From: Verrucomicrobiota bacterium | GTDB lineage: Bacteria > Verrucomicrobiota > Verrucomicrobiia > Limisphaerales > UBA9464 | Length of the DNA stretch: 14,998 nucleotides | Direction of reading: 5' to 3' | Assembly (NCBI GenBank): GCA_025354845.1 | Contig: JANXMD010000804.1 | Span: forward strand, 1 to 14,998 | In this document: piece by piece, positions 7,458 to 14,393 of the stretch | How the letters are laid out: every line of letters starts with the position of its first letter | Numbering within the stretch: the first letter of the stretch is position 1 | The notes under the pieces: generated by a model | What the model was told of the DNA's origin: nothing | Database searches by the model: none | Seen by the model: the letters and a program-made list of their open reading frames with translations, nothing else | Program-made: the position numbers and the translations under genes

Positions 7458-8390
7458 GTGATTTCGTTGATTCACGATCTCCATGCCGCCGCCAAGCGGC
7501 GTGGTAAGCCGGCGATTTCGCTGGAATTCTTCCCGCCTAAGACCGACGAGGGCGACCGAAACCTGTTTGAAAAGACGTTACCCGCGCTGATGGCGATCCG
7601 CCCGGACTACTGCTCGGTGACCTACGGCGCCGGCGGGACGACGCGGGACAAGACGCTGCAGATCGTGGAGCGGATCCAGCGCGATTTCGATCTCACCACC
7701 ATGATGCACCTGACCTGTGTCAACGCGACGCAGGCGGAGCTCGATGCGGTGGTGTCGGACGCCCGGTCGCGCGGGGTAAAGAACCTGCTGGCACTGCGAG
7801 GAGATCCTCCCGTGGGGGCGGCGGAATGGACCGCCACCGAAGGCGGATTTCGCTACTCCTCGGAACTGGTGGCGCACCTGCGCCAACTGGGCGGATTCAG
7901 CATCGGAACCGCGGGATTCCCCGAGGGACACATTGCTCAGGCGGCGGGACGCGAAGCTGACTGGGAACATCTTGCGGACAAAATTCAGCGTGGAGCCGAC
8001 TTCGTGGTGACGCAGCTGTTTTTCGACAACGACGATTTCTTCAGGATGCGTGACTACCTCGCATCGAAGCGGGGAATCCAGGTACCGCTGATCCCGGGGC
8101 TCCTGCCCGTGCTGTCGCGGAACCAGACCAAGAAATTCACCGCACTTTGCGGCGCGGCGCTGCCGACGGCGTTTGTGGCCAAGCTCGACGCCCTGGGAGA
8201 TGACGACGCGGCGGTGACCCAGTTTGGCATCGAGTATTGCGCAGCCCAATGCGAGCAGCTGATCCGCGAGGGCGTGGCTGGCATCCATTTCTACACGCTC
8301 AACCGCGCGCATTCGGCGGCGGCGGTGGTCCGTCATCTAGGACTCGACGGATCCGACCGGACGGACGTCGCGGTCACTCCAGCCGCTTGA
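7458..8390 (+). CDS. metF: 5,10-methylenetetrahydrofolate reductase
   Basis: This 310-residue cytoplasmic FAD enzyme reduces 5,10-methylenetetrahydrofolate to 5-methyltetrahydrofolate, the methyl donor for methionine synthesis. The family's TIM-barrel landmarks are all visible: ISLEFFPPKT with the catalytic Glu23, CSVTYGAGG at 52-60, HLTCVNA at 84-90, LALRGDPP with Asp116, ITQ/VTQLFFDN with Gln176, LIPGLLPVLS at 201-210, and the C-terminal HFYTLNR at 287-293. The length is close to that of the E. coli enzyme (296), with a slightly longer tail. The start is GTG; no in-frame ATG lies nearby upstream and there is no Shine-Dalgarno, but the N-terminus aligns well in length with known MetF proteins. 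The gene stands alone on the plus strand, and its 3' end overlaps the end of the convergent ATPase gene by 17 bp. Confidence 0.97.
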   Translation: MISLIHDLHAAAKRRGKPAISLEFFPPKTDEGDRNLFEKTLPALMAIRPDYCSVTYGAGGTTRDKTLQIVERIQRDFDLTTMMHLTCVNATQAELDAVVSDARSRGVKNLLALRGDPPVGAAEWTATEGGFRYSSELVAHLRQLGGFSIGTAGFPEGHIAQAAGREADWEHLADKIQRGADFVVTQLFFDNDDFFRMRDYLASKRGIQVPLIPGLLPVLSRNQTKKFTALCGAALPTAFVAKLDALGDDDAAVTQFGIEYCAAQCEQLIREGVAGIHFYTLNRAHSAAAVVRHLGLDGSDRTDVAVTPAA

Positions 8391-8766
8391 CGAACTCGAG
8401 TTCGTTCCCCGCTGGGGTCCTTCGGTAGGCAAGAGAATCGGTGAGTTTGCGCATCATGTGAACTCCAAGGCCGCCGATCGGACGCGCATCCGGATCGCCC
8501 ACCAGATCGGGCTCGGATGCGGTGAGCGGATCGAAGTCGTCGCCATCGTCGAGCACCGTCACATACACCGCCCCGTCGCGGATCTGCAATCGCAACGACG
8601 CGGTTCGCGCCCCGGAATGATCCACCACGTTCTGCAGATGCTCATTCAGCGCGTGGTCGAGGGCGAACATCACCTTCGGCGCGAGCGAATGACTCTTCCC
8701 GAACTCGGCCAGTCGTTCGGACGAGACCGGCGGCAGCTCTGGATTGTTGGGAAGCGTGAATTCCAC
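8374..8766 (-). CDS. RsbW/SpoIIAB-like anti-sigma ATPase (HATPase_c_2)
   Basis: This 130-residue protein has the GHKL ATPase fold of partner-switching anti-sigma kinases. The N box is NEHLQNVVDH with Glu42, Asn46 and His50 in the expected spacing. The next box, VLDDGDDFDP at 71-80, binds ATP/Mg, and the glycine-rich lid IGGLGVHMMRKLTD is at 97-110. The tail GNELEFVKRL is the usual last beta strand. In known systems such proteins bind either a sigma factor or a STAS antagonist and phosphorylate the latter. The STAS gene lies 43 bp upstream on the same strand, so the two are likely partners in one operon. The start is GTG without a clear Shine-Dalgarno. No sigma-B-like factor or PP2C phosphatase is in the window, so the target could be a distant sigma factor or a non-transcriptional partner. 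Confidence 0.87.
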   Translation of the reverse strand: MEFTLPNNPELPPVSSERLAEFGKSHSLAPKVMFALDHALNEHLQNVVDHSGARTASLRLQIRDGAVYVTVLDDGDDFDPLTASEPDLVGDPDARPIGGLGVHMMRKLTDSLAYRRTPAGNELEFVKRLE

Positions 8767-8809
8767 GGTGGGAAAGCGAGCTTCGGATTCCGGCCTCAGG
8801 GGATCGCGG

Positions 8810-9115
8810 TCAGACCTTCTCGACCAGGGTGTCGCGGAATCCGGTCAGCTCCAGGATTTGATCGATCTCCGGCGAGGTGCGGGAAACCAGCAACTGCCGC
8901 CCCTGTGCCTTCATCTGGCGGTGATACTGCAGCAGGACGCGAATCCCGGCGGAACACAGGAAGTTCGCTTCGGCCAGATTGACATACAGCAGTCGTGCCG
9001 GCGTCTTAATGACGGCCAGCACCTCGACTTCAAGTTCGTTGGCGGCGGGCCCGTCCACCCGCCCCTTCAGAAAGAGTTCGGTTTCGTCGCCGCGGGTGAC
9101 TTGGGAAAGGCTCAT
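8810..9115 (-). CDS. STAS-domain anti-sigma factor antagonist (RsbV/SpoIIAA-like)
   Basis: This 101-residue protein is a single STAS domain. The strand-helix pattern fits (TELFLKGRVDGPAANELEVE, then LLYVNLAEANFLCSAGIRVL). The phosphoacceptor is probably Ser55 in NFLCSAGIRVLL; classical members have two small hydroxylated residues here (DSSG or SSAG), while this one has Cys54-Ser55. The C-terminal part, RTSPEIDQILELTGF, is the typical last helix. Its role would be to capture the neighbouring ATPase when unphosphorylated and so release that protein's partner. It precedes the ATPase gene by 43 bp on the same strand. No Shine-Dalgarno precedes the ATG. Confidence 0.9.
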   Translation of the reverse strand: MSLSQVTRGDETELFLKGRVDGPAANELEVEVLAVIKTPARLLYVNLAEANFLCSAGIRVLLQYHRQMKAQGRQLLVSRTSPEIDQILELTGFRDTLVEKV

Positions 9116-9159
9116 GAGGGAGGTCTGAAAAGTTTCAACGCATCCATGCGCGAGCCGAC

Positions 9160-9168
9160 AAAAAAAAA
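9160..9168 (-). terminator. Possible terminator T-tract between the AsmA-like and STAS genes
   Basis: Nine Ts in a row appear on the minus strand, 103 bases after the stop of the AsmA-like gene. A GC-rich self-complementary stretch (CGCTGCAGCG) lies about 13 bases before it, but it makes only a weak stem and does not abut the T-tract. An intrinsic terminator is possible but unproven. Confidence 0.2.
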
Positions 9169-9270
9169 CAAGCCTAACCCCGCTGCAGCGAGCGCAATGG
9201 AACCATCCGGTCCTCTCCGCGCGACGATTTCCCCGAGGTCGAATCGCGTGACCGCCACGAGCCGCAGCCG

Positions 9271-9951
9271 CTACCTATCGCCGCGGACCGGAGGCTGGGC
9301 CGGTGGCAATTCCGTGGAATCGGAGACCTTTGCCGAGAAGAACAACTTCATGGCGATCGGGAACAGGTCAATCCACCGCGTCACCTGCCGCAGCGTTTCA
9401 TGCTTCAGACCGGCGGAAAAGATCCGGGTCCCACCCCCCGGACGGAGGTCGCGAAAGACCACCCGGCCCACGGTGAGGATCAGCGTGTCGATCCCCGCAA
9501 ACTGGACCGACCCTACCCGGGCGTTGGTCGACGTGGAATCCAGGGCACCGAGCGCCGACTGCAGTTCCGCCACGTTTGTCCGCCCACGGGCATCCACCAC
9601 GACCTGCAGTTCCGCCAGGTTGAGCCGCACTTCGCGAAACCGAAGGGCATTGGTCGCCGCGGCTTGCGCGTCGTAAGCGAGATAGAGCTCTGGGAGATCG
9701 AGGAACAAACCGCCGCCGAAGTTGGCGGGATTCCGGATTCGCAGCTCCTGAATCCGCAGGGAGCCGTCTCCGAGTCCCAGAGTGACCGCACCGACGGAAG
9801 TTTCCCATCCGGTCCGCCGCTGAATGACAGTCTCAAGGGCGAGTCGGCCAAGCCAGTTTCGCGACAACACCAGCCCGATTCCCACGGCCACCCCCACCAA
9901 CCCCAGGGCGATGACAATTCGGATCCAGTGACGCGCCCGCTTCAAATTCAT
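9271..9951 (-). CDS. AsmA-like membrane-anchored protein, short form
   Basis: This 226-residue protein begins with a basic start and one membrane helix at about residues 11-30 (RIVIALGLVGVAVGIGLVL). The region after it reads like the N-terminus of AsmA/TamB-related envelope proteins: ALETVIQRRTGWETSVGAV, then GSLRIQELRIRNPANFGGG, then FLDLPELYLAYD. Beta-strand repeats follow (LRFREVRLNLAELQVVVD, FAGIDTLILTVGRVVFRD). It should be anchored in the inner membrane and face the periplasm. Full AsmA proteins are much longer, so this is a short, single-module version; the C-terminus (TELPPAQPPVRGDR) is Pro-rich and looks like a genuine end. It lies 22 bp after the zinc-ribbon-like gene, probably in the same transcript. 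No exact function can be given; phospholipid transport or envelope assembly is the known role of larger relatives. Confidence 0.72.
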   Translation of the reverse strand: MNLKRARHWIRIVIALGLVGVAVGIGLVLSRNWLGRLALETVIQRRTGWETSVGAVTLGLGDGSLRIQELRIRNPANFGGGLFLDLPELYLAYDAQAAATNALRFREVRLNLAELQVVVDARGRTNVAELQSALGALDSTSTNARVGSVQFAGIDTLILTVGRVVFRDLRPGGGTRIFSAGLKHETLRQVTRWIDLFPIAMKLFFSAKVSDSTELPPAQPPVRGDR

Positions 9952-9973
9952 GGGCCGCTCGAAAAATTGAGCC

Positions 9974-10585
9974 TCAGAGCACGATGTCCTCGGGACGAAC
10001 CTCCAGGCATTCGTCCTGATCTTCCCAGATCAACGAGGGAAAATGTTCGAGCAGGAGCGGGACGAGGTCATGAGCCGCATCCGCGAGAAGGCGCTCCACT
10101 TGTTGTGCAGCATCCTCGAACGCCGCGTCGTAATCGCGCACCTTCTTTCGCCGCTTGTCATCCCAATGCGCGACATCGTGCACGGGACGATACAGGTCGC
10201 ACCACTTCCCCACCCGTACGCGAACCTCGGGTGCCAGATCCTCGAACGGCACACAGGTCTCGCCGCAGTGTTGGCAAATCAGCCCACTCTCGGCCACGTC
10301 GCGGGTGAACAGCGGCAGGACCGGCGCGCGGCAGCAGGCGCCGGCGGTGTAGCCCGCGGGAATGTTGACGAGACGCTTCAGCCACACCTGACGCTCGTGG
10401 GCCAACTGGGCGGCAAGTCGATACGCGCCGACCAGGGGATGCGACAGTCGCCAGGCCCGACCGTGGAGCTGTCCCAGGGTCTGCGAGCACCAGCGCGCGA
10501 GCGTGAGGTCGTCCACCTCGCGAAACGCGAGTCCATACTCCTTCCACAACCGGTCGAGTGGGGAATCTTCCTTCGGCTCAGGCAT
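9974..10585 (-). CDS. Unknown protein with a putative zinc-binding cysteine cluster
   Basis: I do not recognise a named family in this 203-residue protein. I start it at the ATG at 10585 (MPEPKEDSPLD); the frame stays open much further upstream, but that part overlaps the transporter gene on the other strand. The N-terminal half is helical and rich in Trp, His and Arg (DLTLARWCSQTLGQLHGRAW, then SHPLVGAYRLAAQLAHERQ). The middle has Cys84-Cys85 and then CQHCGETC at 104-111, a plausible zinc ribbon. A charged segment, WDDKRRKKVRDYD, and a long helix at about 132-165 follow. The end is acidic (DECLEVRPEDIVL). There is no signal peptide or membrane helix, so it is cytoplasmic. It shares a strand with the AsmA-like gene 22 bp downstream and starts divergently from the MFS gene (156 bp apart). 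No Shine-Dalgarno is seen. Confidence 0.75.
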   Translation of the reverse strand: MPEPKEDSPLDRLWKEYGLAFREVDDLTLARWCSQTLGQLHGRAWRLSHPLVGAYRLAAQLAHERQVWLKRLVNIPAGYTAGACCRAPVLPLFTRDVAESGLICQHCGETCVPFEDLAPEVRVRVGKWCDLYRPVHDVAHWDDKRRKKVRDYDAAFEDAAQQVERLLADAAHDLVPLLLEHFPSLIWEDQDECLEVRPEDIVL

Positions 10586-10741
10586 TGGCGAGAGGATAGC
10601 AGGACAACGGTCGAACCCAAGCCGCAAGGCGCCCGGAAGCTCCGGAACCTCATGTGCCCCAGTGCCGCCTCCCGATGAATTGAGAAACTTCGCGCTTTCT
10701 CCGCGTGCGCCCCCTCGGCACGGTTTCGCCATCGACACTCC

Positions 10742-12370
10742 ATGAACACCCCCCGCGAATCCGCCTTTGCCTGGTGGCGACTGCTGAATCGATATCAGTG
10801 GTTCGTCCTGATCGTGGCCTCGCTCGGATGGTTGCTCGACTGCATGGATCAGCAGCTGTTCAACCTGGCGCGGCAGCCGGCGATGAAGGAGCTGCTCGCG
10901 GTGACGCTCGGGCGTCCCGCCACCCCGGCGGAAATCGGCGAATATGGTCCGTACGCCACCGCCATCTTCCTCCTCGGCTGGGCGACGGGCGGATTGATCT
11001 TCGGTGTGCTTGGGGACCGGTGGGGACGAGCGAAAACCATGCTGGTGACCATCCTCATGTACTCCGGATGCACCGGGTTGAGCGCCTTCGCTCATGAGTT
11101 CTGGGACTTCGCGCTGTACCGCTTTCTCACCGGACTGGGGGTCGGCGGCGAATTCGCGGTCGGTGTTGCCTTGGTTGCCGAGGTGATGCCGGAACGCGCG
11201 CGGCCCTATGCCCTGAGCCTGCTGCAGGCATTGTCCACGGTGGGCAACATCACCGCCGCCTGCACCAGCATCACGCTGGGGCAACTGGAACAAACCGGCG
11301 TCGGCGGCAAGCTGGCCGGCTGGGCGGCCTGGCGCTGGATGTTCGTGGTCGGTGCCGTGCCCGCCATCCTGGTGGTCTTCGTCCGCCGCGGCCTCAAAGA
11401 ACCCGAACGCTGGCAGGCCACCCAACGCGACCCTGAGCTACGCAAGCGCATGGGCGATTACGGTGAGCTGTTTGGAAATCCCCGGTGGCGCAAGCCGGCC
11501 GCGCTGGCCGGCCTGCTGCTGCTGACGGGAATCCTCATCGCCTTCCTCGGACCGGCCGACTGGCCCAAACGCTCCATTGTCTTCGGATTCTCAATCGCCG
11601 CCCTGGCCGCCGGATTGGTCGTCGTTTTTGGCGGCGGCGGCGACACCACCTACCGTCGCAATGCCGTGGTCGGGCTGCTGCTCGCGTTGTCGGGCGTGAT
11701 CGGCGTGTGGGGTATCGGGTTTTTCAGTTTCGACCTCATCCGTCCCGTGGTCACCGGCAAGCTCAAGGAACTGGCGATCCATCCCTTGGTCATCGAGCCC
11801 GGATTCCAGCACGCGGTGGCCTCCTGGCTCGGATTCACCGATCTCAAACCCGAGCAGATTCCCGGCAAGGTGACCGTCTGGGTGGGCATCACGTCGATGA
11901 TGCAAAATCTCGGCTCCTTCTTCGGCATCTACATCTTCGGTATGGTTGCCGAACGTTTCGGTCGACGACCGGCCTTTGCCGGTGCGCTCATCGCTGCCGC
12001 CGGAAGCACGGCTGCCGTGTTCGGGTTGTTGCGCGAGTTTTCGCAGATCTTCTATCTGATTCCCTTGATGGGCTTTTGCCAACTGGCGCTGTTCGGCGGC
12101 TACGCCATCTACTTCCCCGAACTCTTCCCCACCCGCCTCCGAAGCACGGGCACCAGCTTCTGCTACAACGTGGGACGGTTCGTGGCGGCCTCGGGACCAG
12201 CCACGCTCGGACTGCTTACCGCAGTGGTCTATCGCGAAAAGGCGGAACCCTTTCGCTACGCGGCCATCACCATGTGCCTCGTGTTTGGCATTGGTCTGCT
12301 CGCCCTGCCGTTCGCTCCCGAAACGCTCGGCACCTCACTCCCCGAGGAAGATCGTGGGCCGGCGCACTGA
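10742..12370 (+). CDS. MFS transporter, with two apparent extra central helices
   Basis: This 542-residue integral membrane protein belongs to the major facilitator superfamily. Motif A is GDRWGRAKTM at 91-100, and the second-half copy is AERFGRRPAF at 403-412. RFLTGLGVGGEF at 127-138 and PERARPYALSLLQAL are typical of the sugar/organic-acid porter type. After the central loop (KEPERWQ at 219-225), most MFS proteins continue with six helices. Here residues about 252-300 add two hydrophobic segments (AALAGLLLLTGILIAFLG and SIVFGFSIAALAAGLVVVF) before the expected seventh helix, AVVGLLLALSGVIGVWGIGFFSF. A soluble stretch at about 333-375 separates it from the last helices. The substrate cannot be assigned. 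The gene is alone on the plus strand; its end lies 18 bp from the end of the convergent propeller gene. No Shine-Dalgarno precedes the ATG. Confidence 0.92.
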   Translation: MNTPRESAFAWWRLLNRYQWFVLIVASLGWLLDCMDQQLFNLARQPAMKELLAVTLGRPATPAEIGEYGPYATAIFLLGWATGGLIFGVLGDRWGRAKTMLVTILMYSGCTGLSAFAHEFWDFALYRFLTGLGVGGEFAVGVALVAEVMPERARPYALSLLQALSTVGNITAACTSITLGQLEQTGVGGKLAGWAAWRWMFVVGAVPAILVVFVRRGLKEPERWQATQRDPELRKRMGDYGELFGNPRWRKPAALAGLLLLTGILIAFLGPADWPKRSIVFGFSIAALAAGLVVVFGGGGDTTYRRNAVVGLLLALSGVIGVWGIGFFSFDLIRPVVTGKLKELAIHPLVIEPGFQHAVASWLGFTDLKPEQIPGKVTVWVGITSMMQNLGSFFGIYIFGMVAERFGRRPAFAGALIAAAGSTAAVFGLLREFSQIFYLIPLMGFCQLALFGGYAIYFPELFPTRLRSTGTSFCYNVGRFVAASGPATLGLLTAVVYREKAEPFRYAAITMCLVFGIGLLALPFAPETLGTSLPEEDRGPAH

Positions 12371-12388
12371 GTCCACCTGCCGCTCACC

Positions 12389-13738
12389 TCATGGCGCGGG
12401 CCGACGGAGATCCAACGCGACCAGTCGATCCTCGCAACGCAGATACAGGCGGCCCTCGGACAATACCGGGGCGGCCCAGCAGGGATGGTGGAGACTCGGC
12501 ACTTGCCAACGTCCCAACTCCTCGCAGCGTTCGGGATTGGGCCGGAAGATCCCGAGCATTCCTCCCTCCCCGATGGCGAACAGCTTCCCGTCAGCGAGAA
12601 CGAAGGATCCGCGACCAAACACGGCCGGCTGCGGCGCGGAGTGAGCGGGCCAGCGCTCCTCACGCTCCCACTTCACCTTGCCGGTGGAGAACTCCGTGCA
12701 CCGAAGAATGGCGTCCGGCTCGTTGCGTCCACTGAACCCGTAGAGATGCCCACCCACCAGGATCGGCGTGCTCCAGTGCATCTCCAGTCCTAGCCCCTGC
12801 CAGCGCTCCGCAAACGCGGCCGCACCGGGCTCGACATGCAGCAACACGGATCCCGTCCGGTAGTACGCCGAGGAGATTAAGACGTCGTCGCCCTGGATGA
12901 CCGGGTTCGCCGCATTTACCGACTCCTCCACCCGCGCCCGAAACCAGCGCGAGAACCGCACCTTGCCGTCCTTGGGATCGAGGGCCACCAACCCTTGGCG
13001 CATGAGACAGAAGACCAACCGCCTTCCCCCGACCGTCGCCGCGACCGGTGAACTGTAGCTCGCCTGCTTTTCCCAACGCCGCCACTCCACCTTCCGATCG
13101 CCTGCCCACCCCAGCATCGGCTGGCCTTCCCAGCTCTTTTCCCCGACCGATTCCCAGAGGGTCTTGCCCGTCTCGGGATCAAAGGCCACAACTCCCGAAT
13201 TGGGCTGACCTCCCACCATCACGATCAGCTTCCCCCCTTCGAGAAGCGGCGTCGTGCCCACTCCGAAAAAGGCCTCGGAAACCTCGAACTCCTTCGACGT
13301 ATCGCGCTGCCAGAGAGGCGCACCGGTGGCGAGATCGAGGCAGGTGAGTTTCCCTTCCGCGCCGTAGGTGTAGACCCGGTTGGTGGTCAGGAGCGGCGCC
13401 GACCGCGGGCCGTTGTTGTAGCCGTAGGGGTCGCGGTAGGCCGTGGGATAGGCGTGCCGCCAGATCGGCTTGCCCGTCGAGGCATCCAGGATCTGGAGCA
13501 CCTCGGTGTCCCCCAGCCGATGAAACAGCGCGAGCTTGCCCTGCTGGAGGGACGGACCGGCATAGCCCGTACCCACCGCGAGGTCGAACACCACCGGTGG
13601 CCCGGCGGGGGGGAGACGATCGATCAATCCGGTCTCAGGCGACGTGCCATCGCCATTGGGTCCCAGGAATTTCGGCCAATCCGAGGCCGCGAGGTCCAAC
13701 GCCGCGACGAGGAGGACGAGTGCGGTGCGAAACAGCAT
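12389..13738 (-). CDS. Secreted PQQ-like beta-propeller protein
   Basis: This 449-residue protein has a signal peptide at about 1-18 (MLFRTALVLLVAALDLAAS), followed at once by DWPKFLGPNGDGTSPETGL, the opening signature of a family of propeller proteins abundant in Planctomycetes and Verrucomicrobia. Repeated blades carry the typical motif of a small residue, Leu, Asp and TGK/TGx-Leu-Trp: LDASTGKPIW, LDLATGAPLW, FDPETGKTLW, LDPKDGKVRF and FSTGKVKWE. The last blade has FRPNPE at 398-403 and ends RLYLRCEDRLVALDL. It is exported to the periplasm or cell surface. Family members are often annotated PQQ-binding, but most lack proven enzyme activity and may be scaffolds (BamB-like) instead. It resembles the partial propeller gene at the right edge. 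The small ORF at 13817-13978 lies 78 bp upstream on the same strand. A short inverted repeat sits 29 bp before the start. Confidence 0.9.
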   Translation of the reverse strand: MLFRTALVLLVAALDLAASDWPKFLGPNGDGTSPETGLIDRLPPAGPPVVFDLAVGTGYAGPSLQQGKLALFHRLGDTEVLQILDASTGKPIWRHAYPTAYRDPYGYNNGPRSAPLLTTNRVYTYGAEGKLTCLDLATGAPLWQRDTSKEFEVSEAFFGVGTTPLLEGGKLIVMVGGQPNSGVVAFDPETGKTLWESVGEKSWEGQPMLGWAGDRKVEWRRWEKQASYSSPVAATVGGRRLVFCLMRQGLVALDPKDGKVRFSRWFRARVEESVNAANPVIQGDDVLISSAYYRTGSVLLHVEPGAAAFAERWQGLGLEMHWSTPILVGGHLYGFSGRNEPDAILRCTEFSTGKVKWEREERWPAHSAPQPAVFGRGSFVLADGKLFAIGEGGMLGIFRPNPERCEELGRWQVPSLHHPCWAAPVLSEGRLYLRCEDRLVALDLRRPAP

Positions 13739-13766
13739 TCCACTGTTTGACGCACCGGGCGCTGTC

Positions 13767-13780
13767 CTTGCAAGTGCAAG
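13767..13780. repeat. Inverted repeat upstream of the propeller gene
   Basis: CTTGCA-AG-TGCAAG is a perfect 6-bp inverted repeat with a two-base centre, 28 bases before the ATG at 13738. It is placed like an operator or a short leader hairpin for the propeller gene. The centre is too small for an RNA loop unless the inner pairs open, so a DNA-binding site is the more likely role. Confidence 0.3.
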
Positions 13781-13816
13781 TCGAGGCCGGCTCGATGGAA
13801 CCGGGCGAGACTGGGA

Positions 13817-13978
13817 TTAACCGGCGTCGGCCAACCAATCCACTCGTCGCAGGCACTCACGAGCCTTGCGCCGCTCATAGCGGTGTTTGTGGGATTTCTT
13901 CGGCCGATCATCCACGGCCCGAGACGGATGCTTGGAATCACGGAGAAGTTCCGTGAACACGTCGTTGTTCTTGGTCAT
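13817..13978 (-). CDS. Small basic ORF of unknown function
   Basis: ATG at 13978 to TAA at 13817 encodes 53 residues, beginning MTKNNDVFTELLRDSKHPSR and ending RRVDWLADAG. The middle is strongly basic (KKSHKHRYERRKARECLRR), while the N-terminus is near neutral. There is no signal peptide or membrane helix. Reasons to think it real: codon third positions favour G/C like the neighbouring genes, the composition looks protein-like with a balanced start and end, and a GAAGG motif lies about ten bases before the ATG. It shares a strand with the propeller gene 78 bp downstream and with the partial propeller gene upstream. The basic segment could bind nucleic acid, but this is inference. I do not recognise a family, and a chance ORF cannot be ruled out. 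Confidence 0.5.
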   Translation of the reverse strand: MTKNNDVFTELLRDSKHPSRAVDDRPKKSHKHRYERRKARECLRRVDWLADAG

Positions 13979-14393
13979 AGAGCGAGACCTTCGACTAAAC
14001 CCCGGTCACCCCGGAGCCCGGCTGTTCGCACCCCGCGAACGGCTCGGACGCCGTACTCCCGGGAAAAAGCACCTGACAACGTCACCAACCTGTTTCCAGA
14101 TCGTTTCACGTGTCAATGCCTGACTCATCTGATCGCCAGAACTCCCCAAATACTTGAGACGAACTCCACGGGGTTACAATCACCTCGGCGGAATCCAACC
14201 CCTCCCTTTTCTCTGTCCGTTTTATCGAAGCAGGCCCACCTCTTTGGGCCAAAGGCTCTTCACAACTCTAGCCTGGGGCGCGAGTCCAGGAATCTCCCTT
14301 TAACCGGACCCAAGCGCTGAAGGCGCGTTCCAGGGCCGGAAATCGCACGCATTTGTGTTAAAAGTGAGGCCTCCGCGCACCTGAACTCCAATC
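13979..14393. other. 415-bp stretch between the small ORF and the partial propeller gene
   Basis: I found no convincing gene here. It contains the hairpin at 14014-14045, a second smaller hairpin GGCCCA/TGGGCC (14233-14250, loop CCTCTT) without a T-tract, and a 40-codon minus-strand ORF (14006-14128, beginning MSQALTRETIWKQVGD) in the same frame as the small 53-residue ORF but separated from it by a stop. TTGACA occurs at 14116-14111 on the minus strand, without a good -10 box. No tRNA-like cloverleaf was found. Confidence 0.5.
14014..14045 (-). promoter_or_regulatory. Stable imperfect hairpin upstream of the small ORF
   Basis: GTTCGC (14024-14029) pairs with GCGAAC (14035-14040) across the loop ACCCC. 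The stem extends with GAGCC (14014-14018) against GGCTC (14041-14045), leaving a five-base bulge on one side. This gives 11 base pairs, mostly GC. It lies 36 bases before the start of the small ORF. There is no T-tract on either side, so it is not a standard terminator. It could be a leader structure or a protein-binding site. Confidence 0.35.

Noticed and set aside
7258..7461. A 67-codon ORF overlapping the metF start by GTGA
   Set aside because: The GTGA overlap resembles translational coupling, but the protein has no domain-like character, and the region is a divergent intergenic leader carrying repeats.
8744..9676. A 310-codon plus-strand ORF across the STAS and AsmA-like genes
   Set aside because: It runs antisense to two genes with clear family motifs and has none of its own.
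10586..11425. Upstream extension of the zinc-ribbon-like gene to give 483 residues
   Set aside because: The extension lies antisense to the MFS transporter gene and is low-complexity Gly/Gln/His-rich sequence; the ATG at 10585 gives a sensible protein.
14233..14250. Hairpin GGCCCA/TGGGCC as a terminator for the right-edge propeller gene
   Set aside because: No T-tract follows on either strand and the stem is only six base pairs.
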